Of a stretch of 41,426 bases of DNA, positions 14,631-23,721 are shown piece by piece. Position 1 is the stretch's first letter; each line of letters starts with the position of its first letter. Under the pieces are notes generated by a model. It searched no databases. It was not told the DNA's origin and saw only the letters and a program-made list of their open reading frames with translations. The position numbers were made by a program, and so were the translations under genes. Origin of the DNA: Caryophanales bacterium UBA743. Lineage in GTDB: Bacteria > Bacillota_I > Bacilli_A > RFN20 > CAG-826. The stretch spans positions 1-41,426 of the forward strand of contig DBKT01000003.1 of assembly GCA_002297365.1 (NCBI GenBank), read 5' to 3'.

Positions 14631-17127
14631 TACCAAGGTTGGCTTTCACCCAATTGGACCAATCCGCATCTGTCTTTGTGAGTTTGAGCTTTCTAATGCC
14701 GCCAAAGCCAACGATTTGAACGTATTCGTCGGTTCCTTCGCTAACACGGTAGCTATCCAAGCTAACAGATTGACGGGCGCCCCAAGAGATGAAGTTATAA
14801 GTTCCAACGATATAGGATTCGCAAGCACTTAAGATATTCAAACGTGTCGTCGCATCGCATAAAGCGGAAGAATATTCACCTGTCGTAAGCTCATAGGTCC
14901 AGTTGCCTTCTTGGGTTCCCGAACCATCTCCGCCAAGAGTCATTCCGACAACGTCATTGCTCTTTGCAAGGCCGCCTTTCTTATCTGACCACTCGCCTGT
15001 CTTGAGATTGATTTCAAGATAGTCTTGATAGATGTTATAGGTTTCATACATCTTAGAGCTGATGGTATAGCATTCCAAGATACCGAATGGATCAAATTGC
15101 GCACCGCCCCAAGTGGAAATGCCGAAATCGCAAGTGCCATTCCTAATATGGTCGGCATAATCGGATCCGGTAATCTTCACTTCAATATCCAACTTGCCTT
15201 CAAGCTTCGTTCCTTTGACAAGTTCTTTGTAGGCATTGATAACCCAGTTGACCATGTCATCCCAACCACTGTTATAGCTTTCCCAAACGAGATGGACAGT
15301 CTGGCCTTCTTCGTAGTGGCCTTCTTTGGTGGATGCCGCCTCTTCCGCTACGGCTTCATCGATCAGCTTTCTCGCTTCGGCTAAATCATATCCGTAATAG
15401 TTAGGTTCGCCATCGGAATCTGTCCCAAAGTTATCCGTAACGACTTTCTTTCCTTGTTCGGTATCACGATAGGCAACGCCTGTTTCAGGGTCGGAAACGT
15501 ACATGAAGTTAATCGGTACGTCGAATCCACGCCAGCCAGCTGTTTGCGTTTGGCAAAGCGTCTTCCTGTCAAGCCCTAAAGAGAGGGCCTTACGGAATTT
15601 TTGGTTAGAAAGGATGGTATGATTGCCCTTTGTGTCGTTCTTTTGAGCCTCCAACAAGCTTTCATAGACGGAGTTGACGCTTAATTTTGTGGTATAGGAT
15701 TGAGGGGTATATAGCAATCTGGAAGAAGATCCTAAAATATCTAGGTCTTTGCTTCTTAAATTGTAAGAATCGATTTCCCCTGTGCGGAAAAGAGAAAGCA
15801 TCGTGTCTTCATTTTGGACGACTTTGACTTCTATCTTGTCGACTTGGAATTCATCTTCATGCTTGCCATCGCTATAGCCGTACCATTTTTCATTTCTCTC
15901 GAAATCGATTTGCTTATCCGCTTGGAATGCCGAAAGCTTATAAGGGCCAAAGGCAGCATAGGTGTCTTTCGAAGTCCCGTATGTCGTGGTATATAAGCCG
16001 GAATCGGCGACAGGTTTCCTTAAGCTATCCCATAAATCTTGCTTCACAATCCAGTTGGAAGAGAAGAACAATTTCGCATCAAAGCTGCTAACGGGCGATT
16101 TAAAGAAGAGGTTGAAAGTGAAATCATCCACTTTTTGAATGCCGACATTCGCGAAATCGTATTCCGCATACTTGTAATAACGGAAACACCATGTTGCCAT
16201 GGAATAGGTTCCGGTTTCGTTAACATTTCCCTCGACGAAGTCATTCGTCAACGCGCCTTCAGAGAGGCCGAAAGCACTTTTTTGGATATTATTTGCAACC
16301 TCGTAGACCTTCTTGCAAAGCTCCGCATTGTTATCCAGCCTCACCACTTTAGGTTCCGAGCTTGTTCCGAAGGTATCCGTATCCGCAAGAAGAGCTTGAG
16401 CAGCCGTTAAGGCGTCCCCTTCAAGGTAGCCGCATAAACTAGCAAAGCTCATTGATGCCCACCAACTATTGGCGGCATACGCATTGAAATACCATCCCTC
16501 TTTAACCGGTGTGCCTGTATGAGCAATACCATCCGCATCAATATATCCTTCAAGAAGAACTTGACCGCTTCTGAGGTAGTGAAGTCCTCCAGCGATTGCC
16601 TGGGTACCGTTAGCAAAATCACCAGCACGGAAGTTTTGCATCTCCGGGTCGAGAATGTCTTTCAAAGAGTTGATATACGTGTCCGCGTTAATTTGGGTGC
16701 CGTCTTCGAATTTCGCCGCTTGGTTCAATTTGATTTGCCATTTTTGACCGGTGGTGAAAAGTTTATCCCCATTCAAGTTCATGTCATACTTGGTTGTTTC
16801 TTCTTTTGTCAAAGTCGAGGTGATATCGGTTGGAATCTCGGCAGCCATCTCTGGCACTGCTTCATAACCGTTTTTCTCATCATTCAATACATAATCGATC
16901 AATCCGAGTTCCGTGTATCCCGTGACAAGAGTGTCTTCAGTGGACTCCCAAGTGGCCGGAGACCATTTTTCCGGAGAGCCGGAAGTGGCCTCGTGCAGAG
17001 TGTAAGTCCCCTTAAGCGTCGGATCAATGGACGAAGAACCGTCTGGCGTCCTGTTACAGCCAGTTAAGCCAACGATGCCGACGATCGCCGCTAAGCTGAG
17101 CGTTAAGGTAAGTTTTCTGTTTTTCAT
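14602..17127 (-). CDS. oppA: Oligopeptide-binding lipoprotein OppA (SBP family 5)
   Basis: Substrate-binding protein of the peptide importer, 841 residues, somewhat longer than the usual 550-650. Start ATG 17127 has AGGAGG at 17134-17139; a longer upstream reading lacks an RBS. Signal peptide MKNRKLTLTLSLAAIVGIVG with lipobox LTGC, lipidated Cys24. Family 5 features include DKLFTTGQKWQIKLNQAAKFEDGTQI, a central QVDKIEVKVVQNEDTMLSLFRTGEID, FRKALSLGLDRKTL and AYRDTEQGKKV. It anchors to the outer face of the membrane and delivers peptides to OppBC. First gene of the operon, behind a promoter with a consensus -35. Confidence 0.95.
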   Translation of the reverse strand: MKNRKLTLTLSLAAIVGIVGLTGCNRTPDGSSSIDPTLKGTYTLHEATSGSPEKWSPATWESTEDTLVTGYTELGLIDYVLNDEKNGYEAVPEMAAEIPTDITSTLTKEETTKYDMNLNGDKLFTTGQKWQIKLNQAAKFEDGTQINADTYINSLKDILDPEMQNFRAGDFANGTQAIAGGLHYLRSGQVLLEGYIDADGIAHTGTPVKEGWYFNAYAANSWWASMSFASLCGYLEGDALTAAQALLADTDTFGTSSEPKVVRLDNNAELCKKVYEVANNIQKSAFGLSEGALTNDFVEGNVNETGTYSMATWCFRYYKYAEYDFANVGIQKVDDFTFNLFFKSPVSSFDAKLFFSSNWIVKQDLWDSLRKPVADSGLYTTTYGTSKDTYAAFGPYKLSAFQADKQIDFERNEKWYGYSDGKHEDEFQVDKIEVKVVQNEDTMLSLFRTGEIDSYNLRSKDLDILGSSSRLLYTPQSYTTKLSVNSVYESLLEAQKNDTKGNHTILSNQKFRKALSLGLDRKTLCQTQTAGWRGFDVPINFMYVSDPETGVAYRDTEQGKKVVTDNFGTDSDGEPNYYGYDLAEARKLIDEAVAEEAASTKEGHYEEGQTVHLVWESYNSGWDDMVNWVINAYKELVKGTKLEGKLDIEVKITGSDYADHIRNGTCDFGISTWGGAQFDPFGILECYTISSKMYETYNIYQDYLEINLKTGEWSDKKGGLAKSNDVVGMTLGGDGSGTQEGNWTYELTTGEYSSALCDATTRLNILSACESYIVGTYNFISWGARQSVSLDSYRVSEGTDEYVQIVGFGGIRKLKLTKTDADWSNWVKANLGKDGFIDYNK

Positions 17128-17160
17128 AAAAATCCTCCTAGTTCTTTTCGAACTTGGGCA

Positions 17161-17189
17161 TATTTTTAAATAAAAAGGGAAACTGTCAA
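17161..17189 (-). promoter_or_regulatory. Promoter of the opp operon
   Basis: Consensus -35 TTGACA (complement of 17184-17189), followed after 16 bp by AAAAAT as a weak -10. It lies about 60 bp upstream of the oppA start. A small AGTTC-GAAAA-GAACT hairpin sits between promoter and RBS. The rest of the 17190-17536 spacer is AT-rich and I see no further clear element in it. Confidence 0.5.
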
Positions 17190-17575
17190 CAATTATTTTC
17201 ATTTTTTGCTGTTTTTTTAAAATGAAGCATTCATCGAGATTTTAAAGAATTGCATTCCATTTTATTGTTCGTTTTTTTCAGAAAATTAGTGCTGATAATC
17301 AAGCCTTTTCGTTGAAAATCAATCTTCTTTTTTCAGTCATTTTTCAATTCGAACTGCATCTTGCAGCAAAAACGACGTCGCTTCATTTTTGGAACTAGGT
17401 TCTTAATGTTGAAAAGGCAAGGCCGTGATTTAAAAATGAAATATTTACGGGTTTTCTTTGCAATAATTCTCCGAGTCTAGGAAATTGGCGCTTCAAAAAC
17501 TCGTTTATCGGAAATCAAAATATCATTTTCTGATAGATGTCCGTGGGACACTTCTTGTCGAGAGGATTTATTTTT

Positions 17576-18340
17576 ATGAATAAAGAAAAATATATTGTTC
17601 CAAAAAGTCTGTTTTTGCTCTCCTTCATCATGGCGATTGTCGCTTATGCGATATGTTTGATTCTCAACATCATTTCGTTCGTCGTTACCGCGAAATCGCT
17701 TTACTTCAGCTCTTATTGGTATGTATACGTCGACATCGTTGTGAGCATCTTTCTTTCACTGGGGATTATCTTATGCTCCATCTTGATGATGACTCTTACA
17801 AAAGAAAAGGATAAAGGCGGCAAGGCCGTAATAAATTTCATCAGTTATTATCTTTTGGTCTTAGCGGTTTATTCCTTCATCACAGCCGTTTTTTATTCAA
17901 TTTACGATTATTCCGTCACACGAATTATTGTTGTGATTTTAGCTATCCTTCAAATTTCCATTGCTGTGACATGCGTCATTCTGGCCAGATTGTCACCTAA
18001 AGTCGCGAGAATCATTTTAATCGTGGAATGCATTCTTTTTTCTATCTCGAACTTCATCAACTTCATCAATTACATTATTTATCTTTCTTTCATCAACATG
18101 ACCTTGTATTTAGTTCTCCTTGCTTTTGATATCGTCCTTGTTGTTTTATTGTTCATGATGAAAGTCAAAAAGGAAGAAGACGCGCCTATCATAAAAAAGG
18201 AATCGGCTCCGGCTCCGATTGCCTTAGAAGAAAAGAGCGAAGAAGAAAAGCTTACCATTCTTCTGAAATACAAAGAGCTCTTGGATAAAGGCATCCTCAC
18301 CAAAGAAGAATTCGACATGAAGAAAAAAGAGCTTTTATAG
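17576..18340 (+). CDS. Multi-pass membrane protein with C-terminal SHOCT-type segment
   Basis: 254 residues. Start ATG 17576 is chosen because AGAGGA lies 9 nt upstream; an ATG at 17537 would place a TGTCC/GGACA hairpin in the coding region and lacks an RBS. About six hydrophobic segments are visible (LFLLSFIMAIVAYAICLIL, VVSIFLSLGIILCSILMM, FISYYLLVLAVYSFITAV, IIVVILAILQISIAV and two more up to about 200). A charged linker and the last 30 residues (ILLKYKELLDKGILTKEEFD) follow, a short helical SHOCT-like oligomerisation or binding module. No transport signature; function unknown. Divergent from oppA and followed by its own terminator. Confidence 0.8.
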   Translation: MNKEKYIVPKSLFLLSFIMAIVAYAICLILNIISFVVTAKSLYFSSYWYVYVDIVVSIFLSLGIILCSILMMTLTKEKDKGGKAVINFISYYLLVLAVYSFITAVFYSIYDYSVTRIIVVILAILQISIAVTCVILARLSPKVARIILIVECILFSISNFINFINYIIYLSFINMTLYLVLLAFDIVLVVLLFMMKVKKEEDAPIIKKESAPAPIALEEKSEEEKLTILLKYKELLDKGILTKEEFDMKKKELL

Positions 18341-18368
18341 CCTGCTCTCTTTCTGGTTTCGTTTTCCT

Positions 18369-18397
18369 AACACGTCCTCGAGGCGTGTTTTCTTTTT
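18369..18397 (+). terminator. Terminator after the SHOCT membrane protein
   Basis: AACACG, loop TCCTCGAGG, CGTGTT, then TTCTTTTTC, 28 bp after the stop codon. Confidence 0.75.
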
Positions 18398-18501
18398 CTC
18401 TAGGCACTGGGAAAATACAGAGCGGATAAGGGAAATGAATAGAAAGAAAAGCATATGATAGTCGAAAGGAATTGACTTCATAGCGTAAAAAATTTCATTA
18501 A

Positions 18502-18633
18502 ATCAGCCTAGTTCATTCGAATAACGCCGTGAGCATCGAATTCACCTTATCCAGCGATGGGAGTAAGCTCGTTTTCGATAATGAGCCTACTAACGAAAAA
18601 GTAAAAGGCAAAGCATTAACAAAAGCGAAGTAA
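18502..18633 (+). pseudogene. Orphan C-terminal tail of a lost exported protein
   Basis: Open frame from just after a TAA to TAA 18631-18633, without a start or RBS. It reads AVSIEFTLSSDGSKLVFDNEP and TNEKVKGKALTKAK. This beta-strand text resembles the C-terminal domains of extracellular lipoproteins. A terminator follows 18 bp later, as expected at the end of a true gene, so only the last 40 or so codons of a gene remain. The flanking 18398-18501 and 18680-18840 show no gene. Confidence 0.4.
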
Positions 18634-18651
18634 GTTCTTTCTCTACTTTTT

Positions 18652-18678
18652 AAGTCTCCCCTAATGAGAGGCTTTTTC
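18652..18678 (+). terminator. Terminator behind the orphan tail
   Basis: AAGTCTC, loop CCCTAATGA, GAGGCTT with one G-T pair, then TTTCTT on the plus strand. Confidence 0.6.
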
Positions 18679-18841
18679 TTCGGGAAGCAAAAAGAAAGAA
18701 AACCCATGCACGAATCAATTAAATGGCGTTACAAAATAAGATGAAAAGCCAATTCTCATTTCTAGACCATCATTTAGGTAACGTTTTATTACGTTTTTAC
18801 CTATGTTTTTATATTTTAATTGCCTTTATTAAAAACTCTTG

Positions 18842-18876
18842 AAATAAGAGGAAACGCATATACGTCCCCCTTATTT
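18842..18876 (-). terminator. Terminator after the Ig-like surface protein
   Basis: AAATAAG/CTTATTT arms continue through GG/CC and ACG/CGT around a TATATG loop. T-rich tracts follow on both strands, so it can act in either direction. Confidence 0.6.
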
Positions 18877-18886
18877 TTAAATTCCA

Positions 18887-20668
18887 TTAGATGGCTTCAA
18901 AGGTATACGTTTTATTCGTATAGGTAGAAGAGCCGGTTTGAAGTTTGCCAGACAAATAGAGGCCACTGGCATCCAATGTCAGATTGCCAAGGGAATGAAG
19001 CGATGATTGATTTATGATCGTGATATCCGAAAGAGCGATGGCAAAGCCTTTTACCTCATAAGTGAAGGTGGCATACGATGAAGGGTAATCTTCTAAGCGG
19101 TCTATCAGGCTTCCTTTTCCTTTTTCTTTAAACTCATAGATGTAGTCTTTGGAATTTTGAGCTGTCGTCTTATATTTATGGGAAAGCAAGGTAGAAAGAA
19201 CGTTCTCTTCCGTGATTTCGTTATACACATGGAATGTTTTTTGAACCTTCAAGGTTGGCGAAGCCTTCGATTTGGCTTCTAGAATGACATCTCCCGCGGA
19301 AAGGCCGTTCAACGAATAGCTCTTGCTCGTCTCGTCGTAGGAAAGGGTCGCATATTCTTCCCCGGAGACGATTTCCAGGCTATAGGAAGGATTGGCTGAA
19401 GAGGGGAGAATCTCCGCCTGAATGCCTTTCAAGCTATCCCCTACTTTCACGCTGTTCTTAGTGGAAGAGAAAGCAATCGAAGAAGCTTCTTGATAAGAAA
19501 CGCTGACATGGGTGGAAGAGGTTACGCCATTGGAAGAGACGAAGGTGAGATTCGCTTCGCCCTCTTTTAAAGCTCTTAGCCCTCCTTGAGAAGAATATTT
19601 CACGACGTTTTCGTTATCGCTTGATTGGAAAGAGATGGCATCAATCTTATTCGTTGCCGTATTCGGCAAAGAATTGGAAATGCCAAATGAAAGATAGTCG
19701 CCGACATACACGGAGTTATTCGTTTTGGAATTGGCGCTAGTAACGTCAACTTGGTAGCTTGTGAAATAGCATTGGCTTGGATAAAGAGGGAAAGACGAGC
19801 ATTCCTTTCTATCACCCGCTTCTTGCTTCATTTCGTGTTGAAGGGTTTCAACAGGGGAAGCCCCTTCTTTTAAGACATGGTTGGTGAAATCGTATCCATT
19901 CGTATCATAGTCGTTGGATTCAAACGCATAGGAAGTCAGCATGCCTTCCTCGTTTCTCGTTAAGGAAAGGCTCATTTTCCTAAAATAGGAAGAAACATAG
20001 TAGTACGTGCTTTCTTTTTCATAAGAAGCATTGATTGTGATTGTGTTGTCTTTCTCTTGGAAAGAGTATTCCGACCAATCCCCCGTATAGCCGAAATAAT
20101 TGGAGGATTCCACATATTCGTTACGGATGATATCCGCCAATCCGTAATGATCGCGATAATAAATCAAAGAAGAACGAGCTTGCGCTTCATCAAGAGGGAT
20201 CTCATTGGAGTTTGTTCCTATTCCTGTTACGGAAGAGGAATCATACTCGAGGCCACTTCTATTCAATTGATAGAACTTGTTGTTATAAATGCCATAATAG
20301 CCGTCATACGTTTTCGTCTTATTTAACGAATAATTCGTTTCGGTATAGGAACGCTTGACGCCGTTTGTATAGATCTCAAACGTCTCTTCCGTTTTCTCGT
20401 TGATTTCAGTTTTCGGTTTTTTACGGACGATTTTTTTCGTTCCACGGACGACTTTTTCTTTCTCAAGAGAGGTTGAGGAAGAGAGTTCTTGCGTTAGGAA
20501 TTCTTGGGAATAGATGGAATCTTTCACAACAGAAAAAATAGCCGAATCCGTAAGAAAATTATCCGTTGTGACGGAAACGGTGATTCTTGCTTTTAGCTTC
20601 AAGGCCTTTAACGTCCCGCCTTTCGAAACAGAAAGATAGGCGGAAGCATTATCGCTAGAAATGGCTGA
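18887..20668 (-). CDS. 5'-truncated surface protein with Ig-like (Big-type) repeats
   Basis: Large beta-rich protein with no signal peptide or RBS. The frame is open up to a TAG at 20669-20671; its first readable text SAISSDNASAYLSVSKGGTLKALKLK looks like the end of an Ig-like domain, so the true start is missing. TTG 20602 is only the first formal start. After a Lys-rich linker comes a domain with many Tyr and Ser (about 60-290 counted from 20602). Two Big_2-like modules follow (about 300-375 ending HVSVSYQEA; 380-465 ending KTFHVYNEI) and a final beta domain. Likely cell-surface adhesin or glycan-interacting protein. The 5' end collides head to head with another 5'-truncated gene. Confidence 0.65.
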   Translation of the reverse strand, partial: SAISSDNASAYLSVSKGGTLKALKLKARITVSVTTDNFLTDSAIFSVVKDSIYSQEFLTQELSSSTSLEKEKVVRGTKKIVRKKPKTEINEKTEETFEIYTNGVKRSYTETNYSLNKTKTYDGYYGIYNNKFYQLNRSGLEYDSSSVTGIGTNSNEIPLDEAQARSSLIYYRDHYGLADIIRNEYVESSNYFGYTGDWSEYSFQEKDNTITINASYEKESTYYYVSSYFRKMSLSLTRNEEGMLTSYAFESNDYDTNGYDFTNHVLKEGASPVETLQHEMKQEAGDRKECSSFPLYPSQCYFTSYQVDVTSANSKTNNSVYVGDYLSFGISNSLPNTATNKIDAISFQSSDNENVVKYSSQGGLRALKEGEANLTFVSSNGVTSSTHVSVSYQEASSIAFSSTKNSVKVGDSLKGIQAEILPSSANPSYSLEIVSGEEYATLSYDETSKSYSLNGLSAGDVILEAKSKASPTLKVQKTFHVYNEITEENVLSTLLSHKYKTTAQNSKDYIYEFKEKGKGSLIDRLEDYPSSYATFTYEVKGFAIALSDITIINQSSLHSLGNLTLDASGLYLSGKLQTGSSTYTNKTYTFEAI

Positions 20669-21176
20669 CTATTCCAAATCCTATGGCAAATTCACAAGGG
20701 AAATTACTAAGGCTGGGAAATTCGTTGACCCATCAGCAACAGCAACCAAAAAACCCGGAGACGTTACAGAATTGACCAATTCCACTAACGGAACATTCCT
20801 CGTGAGCAATGACTCAGGCGAATCTCGTTTTAACAAAAAATGGTTCTTCGGCAACGGAACGATGGCAACTTCCTGGGGAGATGAAGGCGTGGGGGATGCC
20901 TATGTCGCCGTTCGTGTTGCTGGCGATTTCGATTCAAGCACTTTAACCACAAAAATCCACTGGATGAATAGCGGAGAATCTTGGGCATTGGAATTCTATA
21001 TATCGAATGTTTTAGCCGGTGGCATTTTCGCTACGAATGAGACCTTCTATTGCGGCGTGACATTTGAAATGACTGGCGATTCCACACGTATTGAAAAGAA
21101 CGCCACTTATACCGTTAAGCTCGATGGTCAAGCGATTTTCACTGTTGCAAACGAGACTGTCACGGCTGCTAAATAA
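20640..21176 (+). pseudogene. 5'-truncated paralogue of the downstream repeat lipoprotein
   Basis: Frame open from a TAG at 20637-20639; the first ATG is 20661 but has no RBS, signal peptide or lipobox. The product aligns with the C-terminal domain of the next gene: DAYVAVRVAGDF versus DVYIGIRLPEG, WALEFYISNVLAGGIF versus IWAASFLVSDEVFGSIF, YCGVTFEMTGDSTRIEKN versus FMGVTFTYEEGSTRIGKD, and VKLDGQAIFTV versus VVKDGKTLFDV. Full-length relatives begin with a lipoprotein signal, so roughly the first three quarters are gone. It stops 13 bp before the next start, so the two once formed a tandem gene pair. Confidence 0.7.
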
Positions 21177-21189
21177 GGAGGGAACGGAA

Positions 21190-23544
21190 ATGAAAAAATC
21201 TTCTAAATTATTATTAGTCTTAAGTCTTCTTGGCTTAGGAAGCGGTATTTTAGCATCTTGCGGGACAAATGCAAACAACGCCATCGTTCCTGCTAAAGTG
21301 AATGAAGGAGCGGAAACTAACCTATCATATAGCATCATCAACGCTTCTAGTGAGGCCGCCTATTTAGACGGTCTTCCGGAAAAAGGAGTTGCCCATCAAA
21401 GCTACTCTTTCCGCGTCTCTTTGAAACCTGGTTATCACTTTAACGATAAAATCACTATCACTTCTGGTGAGACAAACGTCTCTTATACCTTTAAGGATGC
21501 TTATTATACTTTCGAGATGCCAGAAGCGGATGTGGCTATTGCCGTTGATGTCGGCAAAACCGATTTCACGATCAAGAGCACTTCTTATTTCGTTTCTAAT
21601 GTTTATCTCGATCAAGAAGGTGAAAACGACGTCATCGCTCGCTCCGCTCTTCCTGGAACGGCTTTGAAATTCGAAGCCCATCCGGACGAGGATTTCGAAT
21701 TCACCGCCATTACGATGAATGGAAAGACCCTCGAAGAAGGCGATGACGGTTTCTATCATTTCAACATGCCAACGCGTCCTGTCATCATTTCATCAGACAA
21801 GATTGCCGTTAAGTACGATGTCACCATGGCAAGCGAGTTAGCTTTATCCACTGCCACAATCTACACAAACACGGAAACAAAGGCTCCTATCACTCAAGCT
21901 GTGAAGGGCGAAAAGGTCTATCTCGCCTTCACCCCGAAAGAAGAAGATGCGAGCGTTAAATACGAAATCACCGTCAAAACGCTCGTCGATGAAGGGGAAT
22001 ATTCTCAAAAACTCACCGTTAACAAAGAAGAAAACGTCGAAAACACATACTCTTTTGAGATGGTTTCAAAGAACATCGAAATCACCGTCAAAGAAATCGA
22101 TTTGTCTCTTTATAATAAGAGCGTTCTTGTTAACAAAGAATGGAGAGGCGTCAACTTATCAAGAGAAGATATGTACGGAACCATTTCCTATAGTGCGGTT
22201 AGCTATCCTCTTGTCTCTTTTGAGGAAGACGGAAGCGGGAGCATGCAGAACACCAGTTATAATGAATACGATACGACCTGGGAACCGATAAGTACGCATG
22301 AAGCGCGCGTAACCGCTAATATATACAGCAAAACACGCGTCGCAGAAGCGGTCGCGACTGAGCATATCTTGGCTATGCAATTCATTTCTTATAGCACCCC
22401 ATCCTGGAAAGACGCCAATTTTTACATTGCCGACGATACTTATGTTCTCCACTATTACACCTTCAATTCCAATGACAATGATCGTTTGGTTTGGATTGAA
22501 GATGCGAATCATAACATCGTTGAAAATATCTTTGTTCACGATAACGCCTATAAAACAAATCTCACCATCAAAAAAGAAGACGGAAGCCTTGCTTTGGGAA
22601 CGGATATCACCGAGAGCTCCCATTTCATTATTTATGATGGCGAAAACAAGCTTATCGAGATTGCAAACGGCAAGGTTGTGGTGGAAAACACCATCAGCGT
22701 GGAACCAGCTCAATACGTAAACTACGAGCTGAAAAACGCTGCTGGAAATATTATTTCTTCCAGTATCAATGGCGTAACCGTCACCATTCATGTCTCTTTG
22801 GCGGAGAATGCCCCTGACAATCTCGGAATCAAAAGGCCTCTCGTCAAAGATTCAAGCGGATCTAGCGTCTCGGTTACTAAAGTAGACGATGAGACTTACA
22901 CTTTCGTGATGCCAGAAAAAGCTGTTACCATCACCATTTTAACGATGGATTTCAATACTTATAAGGACTATGCCGCTTTAGGAAGCTACATTTCTTATAA
23001 TTTCTATAACGGCAAAGAGGATGCAGATTTCTCCTCTAACAGTAAGCCTACTATCGTCAAATGGGATTTCAATTCTGCTGGCGAAGCGACAATGGGTTCT
23101 CAAACGTATACCATCACTTCTCTGGAAAACACTCCAGAAGGCGATATGGTGATTAGCGATGCCGACGAAACAGAATCCACGACCATTAAATATAGCAACG
23201 GCCTTATGGTTACGCCTTATTCCTTTGGTTATGAATATTGGCATGACGTTTACATCGGAATCCGTCTCCCTGAAGGAAAAACGGAAGCGGACGTTAAGGT
23301 TCAAACTCATTATGTTAAGAGCGCTGGCACCGAAAGCATATGGGCGGCCTCCTTCTTGGTTAGCGATGAGGTGTTTGGCTCTATTTTCTGTTACAAAAAG
23401 GAAGTCTTTATGGGCGTTACCTTCACTTATGAAGAAGGCAGCACACGTATTGGAAAAGATTCCTCTTACCACGTCGTTAAGGATGGTAAAACCCTTTTCG
23501 ATGTCATCAAAGGAGTGACTACCGACAAAAGAGAAACGAAATAA
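21190..23544 (+). CDS. Repeat-containing surface lipoprotein
   Basis: 784-residue exported lipoprotein. Start ATG 21190 follows GGAGG by about 9 nt. Signal peptide MKKSSKLLLVLSLLGLGSGI with lipobox LASC, Cys24. Four modules end in the same pattern, YYTFEMPEADVAIAV, FYHFNMPTRPVIIS, TYSFEMVSKNIEITV and TYTFVMPEKAVTITI. Each is about 80-90 residues where clear and resembles the Y-T-F-x-M-P repeats common in extracellular proteins of gut Bacillota. The C-terminal domain (about 640-775) is shared with the truncated upstream gene. No catalytic motif seen; adhesion or substrate binding is a guess. A strong terminator follows. Confidence 0.8.
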   Translation: MKKSSKLLLVLSLLGLGSGILASCGTNANNAIVPAKVNEGAETNLSYSIINASSEAAYLDGLPEKGVAHQSYSFRVSLKPGYHFNDKITITSGETNVSYTFKDAYYTFEMPEADVAIAVDVGKTDFTIKSTSYFVSNVYLDQEGENDVIARSALPGTALKFEAHPDEDFEFTAITMNGKTLEEGDDGFYHFNMPTRPVIISSDKIAVKYDVTMASELALSTATIYTNTETKAPITQAVKGEKVYLAFTPKEEDASVKYEITVKTLVDEGEYSQKLTVNKEENVENTYSFEMVSKNIEITVKEIDLSLYNKSVLVNKEWRGVNLSREDMYGTISYSAVSYPLVSFEEDGSGSMQNTSYNEYDTTWEPISTHEARVTANIYSKTRVAEAVATEHILAMQFISYSTPSWKDANFYIADDTYVLHYYTFNSNDNDRLVWIEDANHNIVENIFVHDNAYKTNLTIKKEDGSLALGTDITESSHFIIYDGENKLIEIANGKVVVENTISVEPAQYVNYELKNAAGNIISSSINGVTVTIHVSLAENAPDNLGIKRPLVKDSSGSSVSVTKVDDETYTFVMPEKAVTITILTMDFNTYKDYAALGSYISYNFYNGKEDADFSSNSKPTIVKWDFNSAGEATMGSQTYTITSLENTPEGDMVISDADETESTTIKYSNGLMVTPYSFGYEYWHDVYIGIRLPEGKTEADVKVQTHYVKSAGTESIWAASFLVSDEVFGSIFCYKKEVFMGVTFTYEEGSTRIGKDSSYHVVKDGKTLFDVIKGVTTDKRETK

Positions 23545-23563
23545 GCGTCTACCCAATTAAACC

Positions 23564-23598
23564 AGCTTGCCTCATGACGAATGGGGCAAGCTTTTTTC
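23564..23598 (+). terminator. Terminator of the surface lipoprotein gene
   Basis: AGCTTGCC and GGCAAGCT arms extended by CAT/ATG, then TTTTTT on the plus strand, 20 bp after the stop. Confidence 0.8.
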
Positions 23599-23664
23599 TT
23601 TGGTTTTATGGATTCTAATGGGGATGGGAAACACCCCTTCACCCCCCATTCAATTTTGGATAGT

Positions 23665-23696
23665 CTAAAGAAAACCCCATTCGCAGGGAATGGGGT
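23665..23696 (-). terminator. Terminator of the alcohol dehydrogenase gene
   Basis: On the minus strand ACCCCATTC, 5-nt loop, GAATGGGGT, then TTTCTTTAG. Together with 23564-23598 it isolates two convergent genes. Between them a weaker G/C-rich inverted repeat occupies 23617-23650. Confidence 0.75.
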
Positions 23697-23721
23697 GCAA
23701 AGAAATGACAGCTTGATTTCT

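Noticed and set aside
17128..17202. Longer OppA start 25 codons upstream
   Set aside because: The AGGAGG and the lipoprotein signal both point to ATG 17127.
17521..17575. GTCCGTGGGAC-like string considered as a T-box motif
   Set aside because: It lacks the conserved T-box bulge sequence and specifier stem; it is a simple short hairpin before the SHOCT protein gene.
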